A stretch of DNA of 64,000 bases from Synechococcus sp. A18-25c (GCF_014280035.1 NZ_CP047957.1:1860001-1924000), one strand, 5' to 3'; counted from the stretch's first letter, positions 28,695 through 34,586 are shown. Notes: generated by a model not told the origin, from the letters alone. Program-made: numbers and translations.

Positions 28695-28771
28695 CAGATT
28701 GCGGATCTAAGGCATTCATTCGAACTGGTGGTGTTGAACACCACTGTCCCGGTTCGATCCGGGTGGCTGAA
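28691..28771 (+). tRNA. tRNA-like relic, class II (Ser/Leu type), degenerate
   Basis: The order of parts is tRNA-like: a 7-nt acceptor strand TTAGCAG that pairs at six positions (two wobbles) with TGGCTGA at the 3' end; a D-arm-like TGC..GCA with CTAAGG; a long variable arm GTGGTG..CACCAC; and a T arm CCCGG..CCGGG around TTCGAT. The T loop is one base short and I find no clean anticodon stem, so it is probably dead. It begins inside the terminase stop codon, which suggests a phage or integrative-element origin. Confidence 0.35.
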
Positions 28772-29275
28772 CTGTTGCCGTATCAGGGCTACAACGGAGT
28801 CACGCTGCAGATCCGCTGATGGCAACGCTGGAAGAGTTCAAGGCAATGCGTGATGCGGTGCCGATGAGTGTGCAGGGTGAGCTTTTCAAGCTGATGACTG
28901 CCGACCCTGATGCCTCGATCCAGCGCATGGTGGAGATCGCTGCAGAGAAGGGGATGACGGTGACCGCCGATGAGGTGCGTGGCTTCCTCAGGCAGATGGA
29001 TGACGATGACGAGTTTGATGATTTCGAGCTGGATGCGGTTGCCCTCGCTGCCATTGCTGGTGGCGGGGAATTTTCAAGTGCAGGGCAAAATTGCTGACTG
29101 CTACTACATGACGAGCCATGGGGGCGTTGCCCTGGCATGCGACCCATGCGCAAGAGGCTCTTTGGTGGCTCATCGATGACCGTTTGAGTCGTTGAAGCCG
29201 ATCGTGACTATCAAAAGGCTGTAGCTCCACGCACTCTCATGTCAGAAGAACAGCTCAAGGCTTTTATCGCCAAAG
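28763..29275 (+). repeat. Copy 2 of the duplicated precursor-gene segment
   Basis: This copy matches 25641-26145. The precursor inside is intact and its double glycine is preserved. The match continues through the spacer (GACCGTTTGAGTCGTTGAAG) and CTGTAGCTCCACGC into the leader of the following precursor, where it merges with general leader similarity. Confidence 0.8.
28819..29097 (+). CDS. Second-class Nif11-like lanthipeptide precursor
   Basis: The 92-residue product has a leader unlike the other precursors: MATLEEFKAMRDAVPMSVQG, then IQRMVEIAAEKGMTVTADEV, an acidic tract RQMDDDDEFDDFELDA and ALAAIAGG. The expected core is GEFSSAGQNC, with Ser at 4 and 5 and Cys at 10, allowing one lanthionine. 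The helix-rich region and double glycine fit the Nif11 leader superfamily, but the Asp run before the cleavage site is special. The DNA upstream carries the tRNA-like relic. A broken sister copy lies at 25696. Confidence 0.75.
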   Translation: MATLEEFKAMRDAVPMSVQGELFKLMTADPDASIQRMVEIAAEKGMTVTADEVRGFLRQMDDDDEFDDFELDAVALAAIAGGGEFSSAGQNC

Positions 29276-29478
29276 CGAAGAATGATCAGTCCATTCAGGA
29301 GAAACTCAAAGCAGCGAAATCACCCGAAGATGTTGTAGGCATCGCTAAAGAACATGGTCATGAATTCACCGCTGATAAGATCAACCAGCTCAGTAATGAA
29401 GAGCTGGAAGGCGTGGCTGGGGGCGGAACGTGTCTGACGAAGTGGCAGCAGGGGCTTCAATCCTGTCTAGGAATGTAA
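29239..29478 (+). CDS. procA: Prochlorosin-type lanthipeptide precursor 3
   Basis: This 79-residue precursor has the leader MSEEQLKAFIAKAKNDQSIQ through LEGVAGG and the core GTCLTKWQQGLQSCLGM. Thr at 2 and 5, Ser at 13 and Cys at 3 and 14 could give two rings, for example 5-14 and one with Cys 3, or an overlapping pair. Cys 3 stands next to Thr 2, so its ring partner is not obvious. Two hairpin terminators follow at 29526 and 29589. Confidence 0.9.
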   Translation: MSEEQLKAFIAKAKNDQSIQEKLKAAKSPEDVVGIAKEHGHEFTADKINQLSNEELEGVAGGGTCLTKWQQGLQSCLGM

Positions 29479-29525
29479 TGTAACTCCTGGGTAGCTAAAC
29501 GGCTGCTGAGGTAGCCTACACACTC

Positions 29526-29553
29526 AAAGCCCCTGCAACCGCAGGGGCTTTTT
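29526..29553 (+). terminator. Terminator after precursor 3
   Basis: AAGCCCCTGC and GCAGGGGCTT form a 10-bp stem with an AACC loop, followed by a T run. Confidence 0.8.
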
Positions 29554-29588
29554 ATTTCATCAATCACCCTCCAATACCTGGCACCATC

Positions 29589-29612
29589 GCCCGCACTTAG
29601 CGGGCTTTCTTG
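29589..29612 (+). terminator. Second, tandem terminator-like hairpin
   Basis: GCCCGC and GCGGGC pair around ACTTA, followed by TTTCTT. It lies 36 nt after the first terminator and is repeated in the cassette at 30757. Confidence 0.65.
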
Positions 29613-29673
29613 ATTGCTTGCAGACATCGCTGCCGACCGTTGCTATGACCAGGCTGTAGCTCTATGCGCTCCA

Positions 29674-29829
29674 ATGTCAGAAGAGCAACCCAAGAAGCAG
29701 GAAGTCAAGGAAGAGCCAGCTAAGCAAGAGCTGTTAAAGGAAGAGTTGAATGAAGATGAGTTAAACGGTATTGCCGGAGGTGTTGTTGCCAACGGTCTAA
29801 TTACTCCAATCCTTCCAAATCCTGGATAA
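29674..29829 (+). CDS. Miniature precursor-like gene without cysteine
   Basis: The 51-residue product keeps the start MSEEQ and the end LNEDELNGIAGG of the precursor leaders. The Nif11 middle is replaced by a Lys/Glu-rich low-complexity stretch (PKKQEVKEEPAKQELLKEE). The predicted core, VVANGLITPILPNPG, has one Thr and no Cys, so no lanthionine ring is possible within it. It may be a decayed precursor or a peptide exported unmodified. It is preceded by the usual precursor upstream region and followed after 5 nt by a lipoprotein gene. Confidence 0.65.
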   Translation: MSEEQPKKQEVKEEPAKQELLKEELNEDELNGIAGGVVANGLITPILPNPG

Positions 29830-29834
29830 TCCTT

Positions 29835-30299
29835 ATGTCTAAAACCACAGTTCTTGCATTGGGAGGAGCACTACTCCTATTCACTGGTTGTGCCACTGTT
29901 ACAAAAGCGCCACCACAGGCAGAGTTCTCGTCCTTGGCAGCGGAACCTGAACCTGTAGTGGAGGAGGAGGTAGTAGCACCAGACACCACGATAAAGGGTT
30001 CGTTTGTCAATGTCACTTATTTGTTAGATGCTCCACCTAAAACGACGACGGGTGAGGCAACTTGGAACCCAGACACCAACACCGTCACTTATTACGACCA
30101 GTTTACGGAAGGCAACTACAAGGGATACATATCCAACTACCAGTGCCAAGGACGTTTCCATTTTGAGATAAAGAATGGCACACCCAAAAAGACTTGGTTG
30201 GCGTGTGACACTAAGATGGTGGATGGTAAACCAGTCAGCACCACCGTCACTTACCCAGAAGATGGTTTCTTCTCATCTAAAGTCACCTTCAAGTTCTAA
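29835..30299 (+). CDS. Lipoprotein of unknown function inside the precursor array
   Basis: The 154-residue product starts MSKTTVLALGGALLLFTGCA, a signal peptide with lipobox LFTGC (lipidated Cys at 19). It continues with an acidic linker (EPEPVVEEEVVAPDT) and a beta-rich domain of about 100 residues with two Cys (YQCQGRFHFEI, WLACDTKM). It would be attached to a membrane on the periplasmic side. It begins 5 nt after the miniature precursor and lies before another precursor, so linked expression is likely. No family is recognised; a self-protection role is only a guess from position. Confidence 0.7.
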   Translation: MSKTTVLALGGALLLFTGCATVTKAPPQAEFSSLAAEPEPVVEEEVVAPDTTIKGSFVNVTYLLDAPPKTTTGEATWNPDTNTVTYYDQFTEGNYKGYISNYQCQGRFHFEIKNGTPKKTWLACDTKMVDGKPVSTTVTYPEDGFFSSKVTFKF

Positions 30300-30347
30300 T
30301 TCCCAACGGGTGTTGAACCACACGCTCCAAGCAATGTTCGGTTTCTA

Positions 30348-30605
30348 ATGTCAGAAGAGCAGCTCAAAGCATTTCTAGAAAAGGTCAAAGGCGACACAAG
30401 CCTTGAGGAAAAGCTTCAAGCAGCTGCTGATGCCAATGCTGTTGCTGAGATTGCGAAAGAAGCTGGGTTTGATCTCTCGGCTGATTGCTTGAAAAAGGCT
30501 CAATCAGATATTGAAGACGCAGAGTTGGAAGGCGCGGCTGGGGGCTGGCTGGGGACTTTGGGAGGGATCCTTGCTAAAGGAGGCTGGGGTCTCTTGCTTT
30601 GTTGA
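30348..30605 (+). CDS. procA: Prochlorosin-type lanthipeptide precursor 4
   Basis: This 85-residue precursor has the leader MSEEQLKAFLEKVKGDTSLE through ELEGAAGG. The core WLGTLGGILAKGGWGLLLC is very hydrophobic and Gly-rich. Its only Thr (4) and only Cys (19, the last residue) would close a single 16-residue methyllanthionine macrocycle. Such a peptide could insert into membranes, but that is inference. A cassette with two terminators follows. Confidence 0.9.
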   Translation: MSEEQLKAFLEKVKGDTSLEEKLQAAADANAVAEIAKEAGFDLSADCLKKAQSDIEDAELEGAAGGWLGTLGGILAKGGWGLLLC

Positions 30606-30672
30606 GGATGGACTTGAGGACTTTTGGATGTTTGATGCGATAGCTAGCACTCAGAGCAGCACCTACACACTC

Positions 30673-30700
30673 AAAGCCCCTGCATTGACAGGGGTTTTTT
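30673..30700 (+). terminator. Terminator after precursor 4
   Basis: CCCCTG and CAGGGG pair around CATTGA, followed by TTTTTT. Confidence 0.8.
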
Positions 30701-30756
30701 ATTGCTTCAATCGTCTGACTAACCCCTTCAATCAGCTTTCAATACCTGGCACCATC

Positions 30757-30779
30757 GCCCGCACTTAGCGGGCTTTTTA
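30757..30779 (+). terminator. Second tandem terminator in cassette copy 2
   Basis: GCCCGC and GCGGGC pair around ACTTA, followed by TTTTT. Confidence 0.7.
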
Positions 30780-30840
30780 ATTAGATACAGACACCGCTGC
30801 CAACCGTTGCTATGACCAGGCCGTAGCTCCACACCTTCCA

Positions 30841-31068
30841 ATGTCAGAAGAGCAACTAAAAGCCTTCTTAGAGAAGGTCAAAGTCGACACCAGCCTGCAG
30901 GAGAAGCTCAAAGCAGAAGGAGCTGATGTTGTTGCTATTGCAAAGGCTGCAGGGTTTTCGATCACCACAGAAGACCTAAACTCTCATAGACAAGGGGTTT
31001 GTGATGATGAGCTTGAGGGTGCGGCTGGGGGTACCTTTTGTTGGCCTGGTCCTGTGGGGTCCTGGTAG
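30841..31068 (+). CDS. procA: Prochlorosin-type lanthipeptide precursor 5
   Basis: This 75-residue precursor has the leader MSEEQLKAFLEKVKVDTSLQ through ELEGAAGG, with a leader a few residues shorter than its sisters around residue 26. The core TFCWPGPVGSW has Thr 1 and Cys 3, which would give an unusually small Thr-x-Cys ring right at the cut site, plus Ser 10 that could stay dehydrated. The rest is Trp, Pro and Gly. A terminator follows 12 nt after the stop. Confidence 0.9.
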   Translation: MSEEQLKAFLEKVKVDTSLQEKLKAEGADVVAIAKAAGFSITTEDLNSHRQGVCDDELEGAAGGTFCWPGPVGSW

Positions 31069-31157
31069 CCTACACACCCAAAGCCCCTGCATTGACAGGG
31101 GTTTTTTATTGCTTCAATCGTCTGACTAACCCCTTCAATCAGCTTTCAATACCTGGC
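31065..31157 (+). repeat. Intergenic cassette, truncated copy 3
   Basis: This repeats the first part of copy 2 (30660-30753) but breaks off after CAATACCTGGCA, before the second hairpin and the promoter part. No precursor follows. Confidence 0.8.
31080..31107 (+). terminator. Terminator after precursor 5
   Basis: It has the same CCCCTG-CATTGA-CAGGGG hairpin and T run as at 30673. Confidence 0.8.
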
Positions 31158-31362
31158 ATAGATAAGGGCAGTTGAGTCAAAGTAGATAAAACGCATTCGC
31201 TAAAATTAGGGTGTCAATTAGGGACATTGCAGCCCGTAAATCATGACACCAAATCAGATTCAATGATTGAATCGTGCTTGCAAGATGGCAGGCATTGATT
31301 CAATCAAGATCAGTCCATCATCCGATCAACTCTCTCCGCTTAGCAATGACACCGGCAATGAT

Positions 31363-31387
31363 AAAACCCCGCCATTCCTGACGGGGT
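31363..31387 (-). terminator. Terminator for the minus-strand gene at 31408-32094
   Basis: On the minus strand CCCCGTC and GGCGGGG pair around AGGAAT and are followed by TTTTAT. It lies about 20 nt after the stop codon. Confidence 0.75.
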
Positions 31388-31407
31388 GATGAAGTGCTTG
31401 TATTGCT

Positions 31408-32094
31408 TCAGAAGTCGATGCCACCAGGGCCGGTGCTGCCGGTAACTTTATTCACGACATCGAAGATTGATGAATCCAGATCAGCAGCTTCAGCATCGTT
31501 CATGCCGCCAGCATCAAGACCCCGCACAAGGTTAACTGGCTCGATGACAAAGCGATTGTCGCTTCTTAGGTCAGTTGTTTGTAATTCGACCTTGACGTCG
31601 CCGAGCTTTATAAAGCCATCCACATCCTCATCGACATATGCATTGGTCTTGCTGGCGGCCTTTGCTGTCAGGTAATTCGAACCAGGACCACCATTAGCTG
31701 CAGTCCAGTCAATGTTCTCCTTAACGCCGATCTCCACATCGTTTGAATCAAAGTCCCCAATCATTCGATCTTCAAAGGATGTGGCACTGCCATTTGTCCA
31801 GACATTCATTGGACGATCTTCACCGGTCAAGGAGTCACCGCCACGACTTGGCTTGAAGTGGTTATCTCCCACGATGACACTGGCTTTGGCCTCAATGTCT
31901 TGAGGGTTGAAGACACCTTCACCACTGATGGGTCCCAACAGCTGCCCATCGGGTCCTTCGATAAAGGTTTGGCCGTCGCGTTGAACGAGAGAGAGAGGTC
32001 CGCTGACAGCAAGTCCGAGAGCATCAGCTCCGATGGCTTCGGGGGCTGGTGCAAATTCACCCTTGATGTCGCCGATCTTGACGAAAGCAGCCAT
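31408..32094 (-). CDS. Hypothetical protein with a duplicated VKIGDIKGE-like motif
   Basis: The 228-residue product begins MAAFVKIGDIKGEFAPAPEA, and a related stretch, GFIKLGDVKVELQTT, recurs near residue 160. The motif resembles the first strand of Hcp-type tube proteins (ylKidGikGE), but the rest does not let me claim that family. The protein is acidic, Gly/Asp-rich and free of membrane segments or a signal peptide. I chose the ATG at 32094; the open frame extends 16 codons further. A hairpin terminator follows on this strand. It could be a self-assembling or surface protein, but that is inference. Confidence 0.65.
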   Translation of the reverse strand: MAAFVKIGDIKGEFAPAPEAIGADALGLAVSGPLSLVQRDGQTFIEGPDGQLLGPISGEGVFNPQDIEAKASVIVGDNHFKPSRGGDSLTGEDRPMNVWTNGSATSFEDRMIGDFDSNDVEIGVKENIDWTAANGGPGSNYLTAKAASKTNAYVDEDVDGFIKLGDVKVELQTTDLRSDNRFVIEPVNLVRGLDAGGMNDAEAADLDSSIFDVVNKVTGSTGPGGIDF

Positions 32095-32204
32095 TGGTTT
32101 ATAGGCGGTGGAGGGTTGTTCGATTGTTCCCTCTCGATGCACACACCCTCTCCGCCATCAACGACCCAAGTGATGACCCAAGTCATCTGTAGCTGTGATG
32201 TTGG

Positions 32205-32456
32205 TCACAGAGCCTCAGAGCCACTGCCATTGCTGGGGCTTAAAGGCTTATACCCCATCCAGCCAACCATCCGATCCGCTTCCTCATCGCTCAGAAGTGG
32301 CAACAGGAAGTCCCATGTCAGCTCATCCACCGTCTCATGGCCATGCTCATCAAGGCAAAGGCTGAGCAGATGCTTGAACGCACCGGCGTCGTTCAATCGC
32401 AAGGCCAGGAGCAGTTCGGTGAGCAGCGTGACGGTGGTCAGGGTCTCGGGGGACAT
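32205..32456 (-). CDS. Small hypothetical protein
   Basis: The 83-residue acidic, helical product reads MSPETLTTVTLLTELLLALR, then GAFKHLLSLCLDEHGHETVD, then FLLPLLSDEEADRMVGWMGY. There is no signal peptide. The organised amphipathic pattern argues for a real soluble protein. It lies upstream of, and in the same direction as, the gene at 31408. No family is recognised. Confidence 0.5.
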   Translation of the reverse strand: MSPETLTTVTLLTELLLALRLNDAGAFKHLLSLCLDEHGHETVDELTWDFLLPLLSDEEADRMVGWMGYKPLSPSNGSGSEAL

Positions 32457-32518
32457 GGGTTGGTTGCAGCTGCCCAGAGTGTTCTCCTCTGATTTGGGTT
32501 AACGGAACGCTCGTTATG

Positions 32519-32872
32519 TCAACGACAAAACGTCCCGGTTGTTACGAGCGTCTGCGTATCCGTGTCCCCTTGGATTGCAGCGAAAACTTCTCCGGTTCGA
32601 CGATCAAGGCTTTGGTGGATAGAAATGTCGGCCTCTCCATCGATAGTGACCACCCAGCTCCAGAGTCCGTCTTTAAATGTGGCCGGGCTGTTGTCCCTGG
32701 AACCGTCGGCATCCCAAATTTGGGTGATTCGACCATTCACTTCGTCGATATACAAAGTCGAATTGGCATACTCGACCTGAGGGTTTTCGCAGCGAAGCTT
32801 CAACTTCACGGCGTTGGCGGGACTAACAACAGTTGCAAGCACCGCTGCTGTGAGAACAGCAATTGACCTCAT
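32519..32872 (-). CDS. Exported hypothetical protein
   Basis: The 117-residue product starts MRSIAVLTAAVLATVVSPANA, a textbook Sec signal peptide with a cut after ANA. The mature part of about 96 residues is beta-rich, with two Cys (KLRCENPQVEY and the penultimate residue of TGTFCR) placed to form a disulfide linking the two ends. It should be periplasmic. The plus-strand frame over the same bases is a shadow. No family is recognised. Confidence 0.65.
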   Translation of the reverse strand: MRSIAVLTAAVLATVVSPANAVKLKLRCENPQVEYANSTLYIDEVNGRITQIWDADGSRDNSPATFKDGLWSWVVTIDGEADISIHQSLDRRTGEVFAAIQGDTDTQTLVTTGTFCR

Positions 32873-33070
32873 AGCTCTGGGACAGACGTGAATGAGTCAA
32901 CTACATCTGTCGTTGAAAAGACCAGCGCGGTGTTCGCCGATCCGGCGGAATTTAATCCTGGAGTCCGTACGGACGGATTTAGAGCAAGCGGCAGTGCAAA
33001 ACGCTTGAGCCAGTGCCTTTTTGCACTTAGCTATGCACTACTTGGAGTGTTCCACAGGCTTGAAACCTAA

Positions 33071-33143
33071 TGGAGCCAAGGAGACTCGAACTCCTGACCC
33101 CCTGCATGCCATGCAGGTGCTCTACCAGCTGAGCTATGGCCCC
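33071..33143 (-). tRNA. tRNA-Ala (anticodon GGC)
   Basis: The minus strand folds into a complete cloverleaf: acceptor GGGGCCA/TGGCTCC, D arm with AGCTCAGCTGGTAGAGC, anticodon stem CCTGC/GCAGG around ATGGCAT (anticodon GGC, alanine), and T arm CAGGAGTTCGAGTCTCC. No CCA is encoded. It marks the right border of the A/T-richer island, the kind of place where integrative elements often insert. Confidence 0.95.
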
Positions 33144-33220
33144 ATGAACGCGGTTGAAGCATTTGGCTTCGCCGTCGTCATGTGGAAGCTTACAACGACG
33201 CTGTCCCATGGGCCCAGCAA

Positions 33221-33844
33221 TCACATCTGCCGCCAAACGGCAGCCAGCTTGCCCTGCACCTGCACCTGATCAGCAGGCAGCTCAATCGGCTCATAAGCGG
33301 GGTTGGCGGCCTCCAAACGAACAGTCACACCATCACAGTGAAAATGCTTCAAGGTGGTGCCGCTCCCCGGGACCAGAGCACTCACAATTGTTCCCTGACG
33401 GAGGCGCCCGGCATCTGTCACCGGCTCCATCAACACCACATCCCCATCCGCGATGTGAGCATCCACCATGGAATCCCCATTTACGGTAAGGGCAAAGAGC
33501 CCGCGGGTTTCGAGCACCGGTCCAAGGTCAAGACGCTCCTGAACATCGTCAAAAGCCTCAACAAGTCCACCTGCGGCAACGGCCCCAAGCACGGGGATCC
33601 CTGACGTGATGCCGCCAAGAAGCTGAAGGGTGCGGGCCTGACCTTCCTGCCAAGTGATCCAGCCCTTCTGCTGAAGGTGACGCAAACGACTTTGCACCGG
33701 CGCAGGGGAACGAAGCCCCATGGCCTGCATCATCTGGCGAATGGAGGGGCTGTGGTGATGACTGCCGATGTAATCAGCAAGCCAGTCGTAAAGCTCTTGC
33801 TGAGCAGTCGTGAGGGGCTCGGGAGATCCAGAAGGCACCGGCAA
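33221..33844 (-). CDS. lexA: LexA repressor
   Basis: This 207-residue protein has an N-terminal winged-helix DNA-binding domain (SPSIRQMMQAMGLRSPAPVQ) and a C-terminal S24 autoprotease. The cut site is A91-G92 in GAVAAGGLVEAF; the catalytic pair is S125 in NGDSMVDAH and K165 in TTLKHF. All key residues are present, so RecA-stimulated self-cleavage is expected. The start is TTG. A near-consensus SOS box lies 15 nt upstream, which suggests autoregulation. Confidence 0.95.
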   Translation of the reverse strand: MPVPSGSPEPLTTAQQELYDWLADYIGSHHHSPSIRQMMQAMGLRSPAPVQSRLRHLQQKGWITWQEGQARTLQLLGGITSGIPVLGAVAAGGLVEAFDDVQERLDLGPVLETRGLFALTVNGDSMVDAHIADGDVVLMEPVTDAGRLRQGTIVSALVPGSGTTLKHFHCDGVTVRLEAANPAYEPIELPADQVQVQGKLAAVWRQM

Positions 33845-33858
33845 TGCATTTGTTCTTC

Positions 33859-33872
33859 AATACATATGTACC
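33859..33872 (-). promoter_or_regulatory. LexA (SOS) box upstream of lexA
   Basis: On the minus strand GGTACATATGTATT fits the cyanobacterial SOS pattern RGTACNNNDGTWC with one mismatch (T for the last C). Its place just before the lexA start supports autorepression. Confidence 0.6.
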
Positions 33873-33906
33873 GATGTTTCTTCGCGATGGCAAGAGCCCA
33901 GCCCGC

Positions 33907-34332
33907 TCAGGGAACGTCACAGATCCAAGCCACCTTCAAGGCAGTGTCATCGCGACCGACGTAATCCAGCCACTGGTTGTCACTCGAGCGGCGCTGGAGC
34001 CTCTGCTGATTACATAGAGCCCGCATGGTCAGCTCCCGCACCTGCCAGTCTTCAGAGCCATTTCGGCGAAGCAACAAAGCGGCTTTGAACTCCACACCCG
34101 CAGTGGTACGGGTGCGATCACTGAGATATTCACCAGCCATCACCGCTGGGGTTTCCAGAGCTTCCATGAACTGCCAAGGACGATCCGTCATCGCTCCAGA
34201 GGCTTGAAGCTGCTGGCGGGTCTGCGACCAGAGGGCGGGTTCCGGACCTGGAGACCAGCCTTCAGCTGCGGCAGGAATGGCGGCGAAACAACCGGCCAAC
34301 GCCAACACAGTGGAGCGGACCGCTGCGCTCAT
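33907..34332 (-). CDS. Exported hypothetical protein
   Basis: The 141-residue product begins MSAAVRSTVLALAGCFAAIP and continues AAAEG, a signal peptide; a lipobox-like AGC is present but poorly placed. The mature part is soluble, with WSQTRQQLQASGAM, AGVEFKAALLLRRNGSEDWQ and two Cys (MRALCNQQRL, VAWICDVP). Its start overlaps the stop of the preceding gene (ATGA at 34329-34332), so it is the third gene of a small coupled set. No family is recognised. Confidence 0.65.
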   Translation of the reverse strand: MSAAVRSTVLALAGCFAAIPAAAEGWSPGPEPALWSQTRQQLQASGAMTDRPWQFMEALETPAVMAGEYLSDRTRTTAGVEFKAALLLRRNGSEDWQVRELTMRALCNQQRLQRRSSDNQWLDYVGRDDTALKVAWICDVP

Positions 34333-34586
34333 TCTTCTGTCTCCGCTTGCGGGTTAGCGGAACGTTGCTTGATCAGCTCCGCCAGCATTTTTAACTTGGC
34401 ATTTTCAGATTCTGATGCTCGGGTTGCCATCCAAGAGCTGGCCACTTTCATTTGACCCAGCTGCTGTAACAACGACAGGGCCGTCTCCCTGAGCGTTTCG
34501 ATGTCGTCGCATTCACGGATGAAGCGCGACAATTTCTCCGCTTCAAATGATTGCTCCAGTCCGCGCTGGAGTGGATCAAGACTCAT
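34329..34586 (-). CDS. Small soluble helical protein
   Basis: The 85-residue product begins MSLDPLQRGLEQSFEAEKLS and is fully helical and charged, with FIRECDDIETLRETALSLLQQ and ENAKLKMLAELIKQRSA. It resembles small cyanobacteria-restricted proteins of unknown role. I chose the ATG at 34586 because its overlap with the upstream stop (TCATGA) is typical coupling. It also overlaps the downstream exported protein gene. Confidence 0.7.
   Translation of the reverse strand: MSLDPLQRGLEQSFEAEKLSRFIRECDDIETLRETALSLLQQLGQMKVASSWMATRASESENAKLKMLAELIKQRSANPQAETEE

Larger units (their letters stand above)
29511..29690 (+). repeat. Intergenic cassette, copy 1
   Basis: The cassette runs from GTAGCCTACACACTCAAAGC through two terminator hairpins and a probable promoter/leader region (GACATCGCTGCCGACC, GTTGCTATGACCAGGC) to the first codons of the next precursor (ATGTCAGAAGAGCAA). 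It recurs at 30660-30855 and partly at 31065-31157, so each precursor seems to sit between portable end and start signals. Confidence 0.75.
30660..30855 (+). repeat. Intergenic cassette, copy 2
   Basis: This is nearly the same as 29511-29690. It has a terminator pair, a CAATACCTGGCACCATCGCC stretch, then CCGTTGCTATGACCAGGC and CGTAGCTCCACACCTTCCA before the next precursor. Its first 98 bases recur at 31065-31157 almost unchanged. Confidence 0.8.

Noticed and set aside
29614-29673. Longer start for the miniature precursor
   Set aside because: The extra 20 codons fall in the conserved upstream cassette shared with other precursors, all of which start at the MSEEQ methionine.
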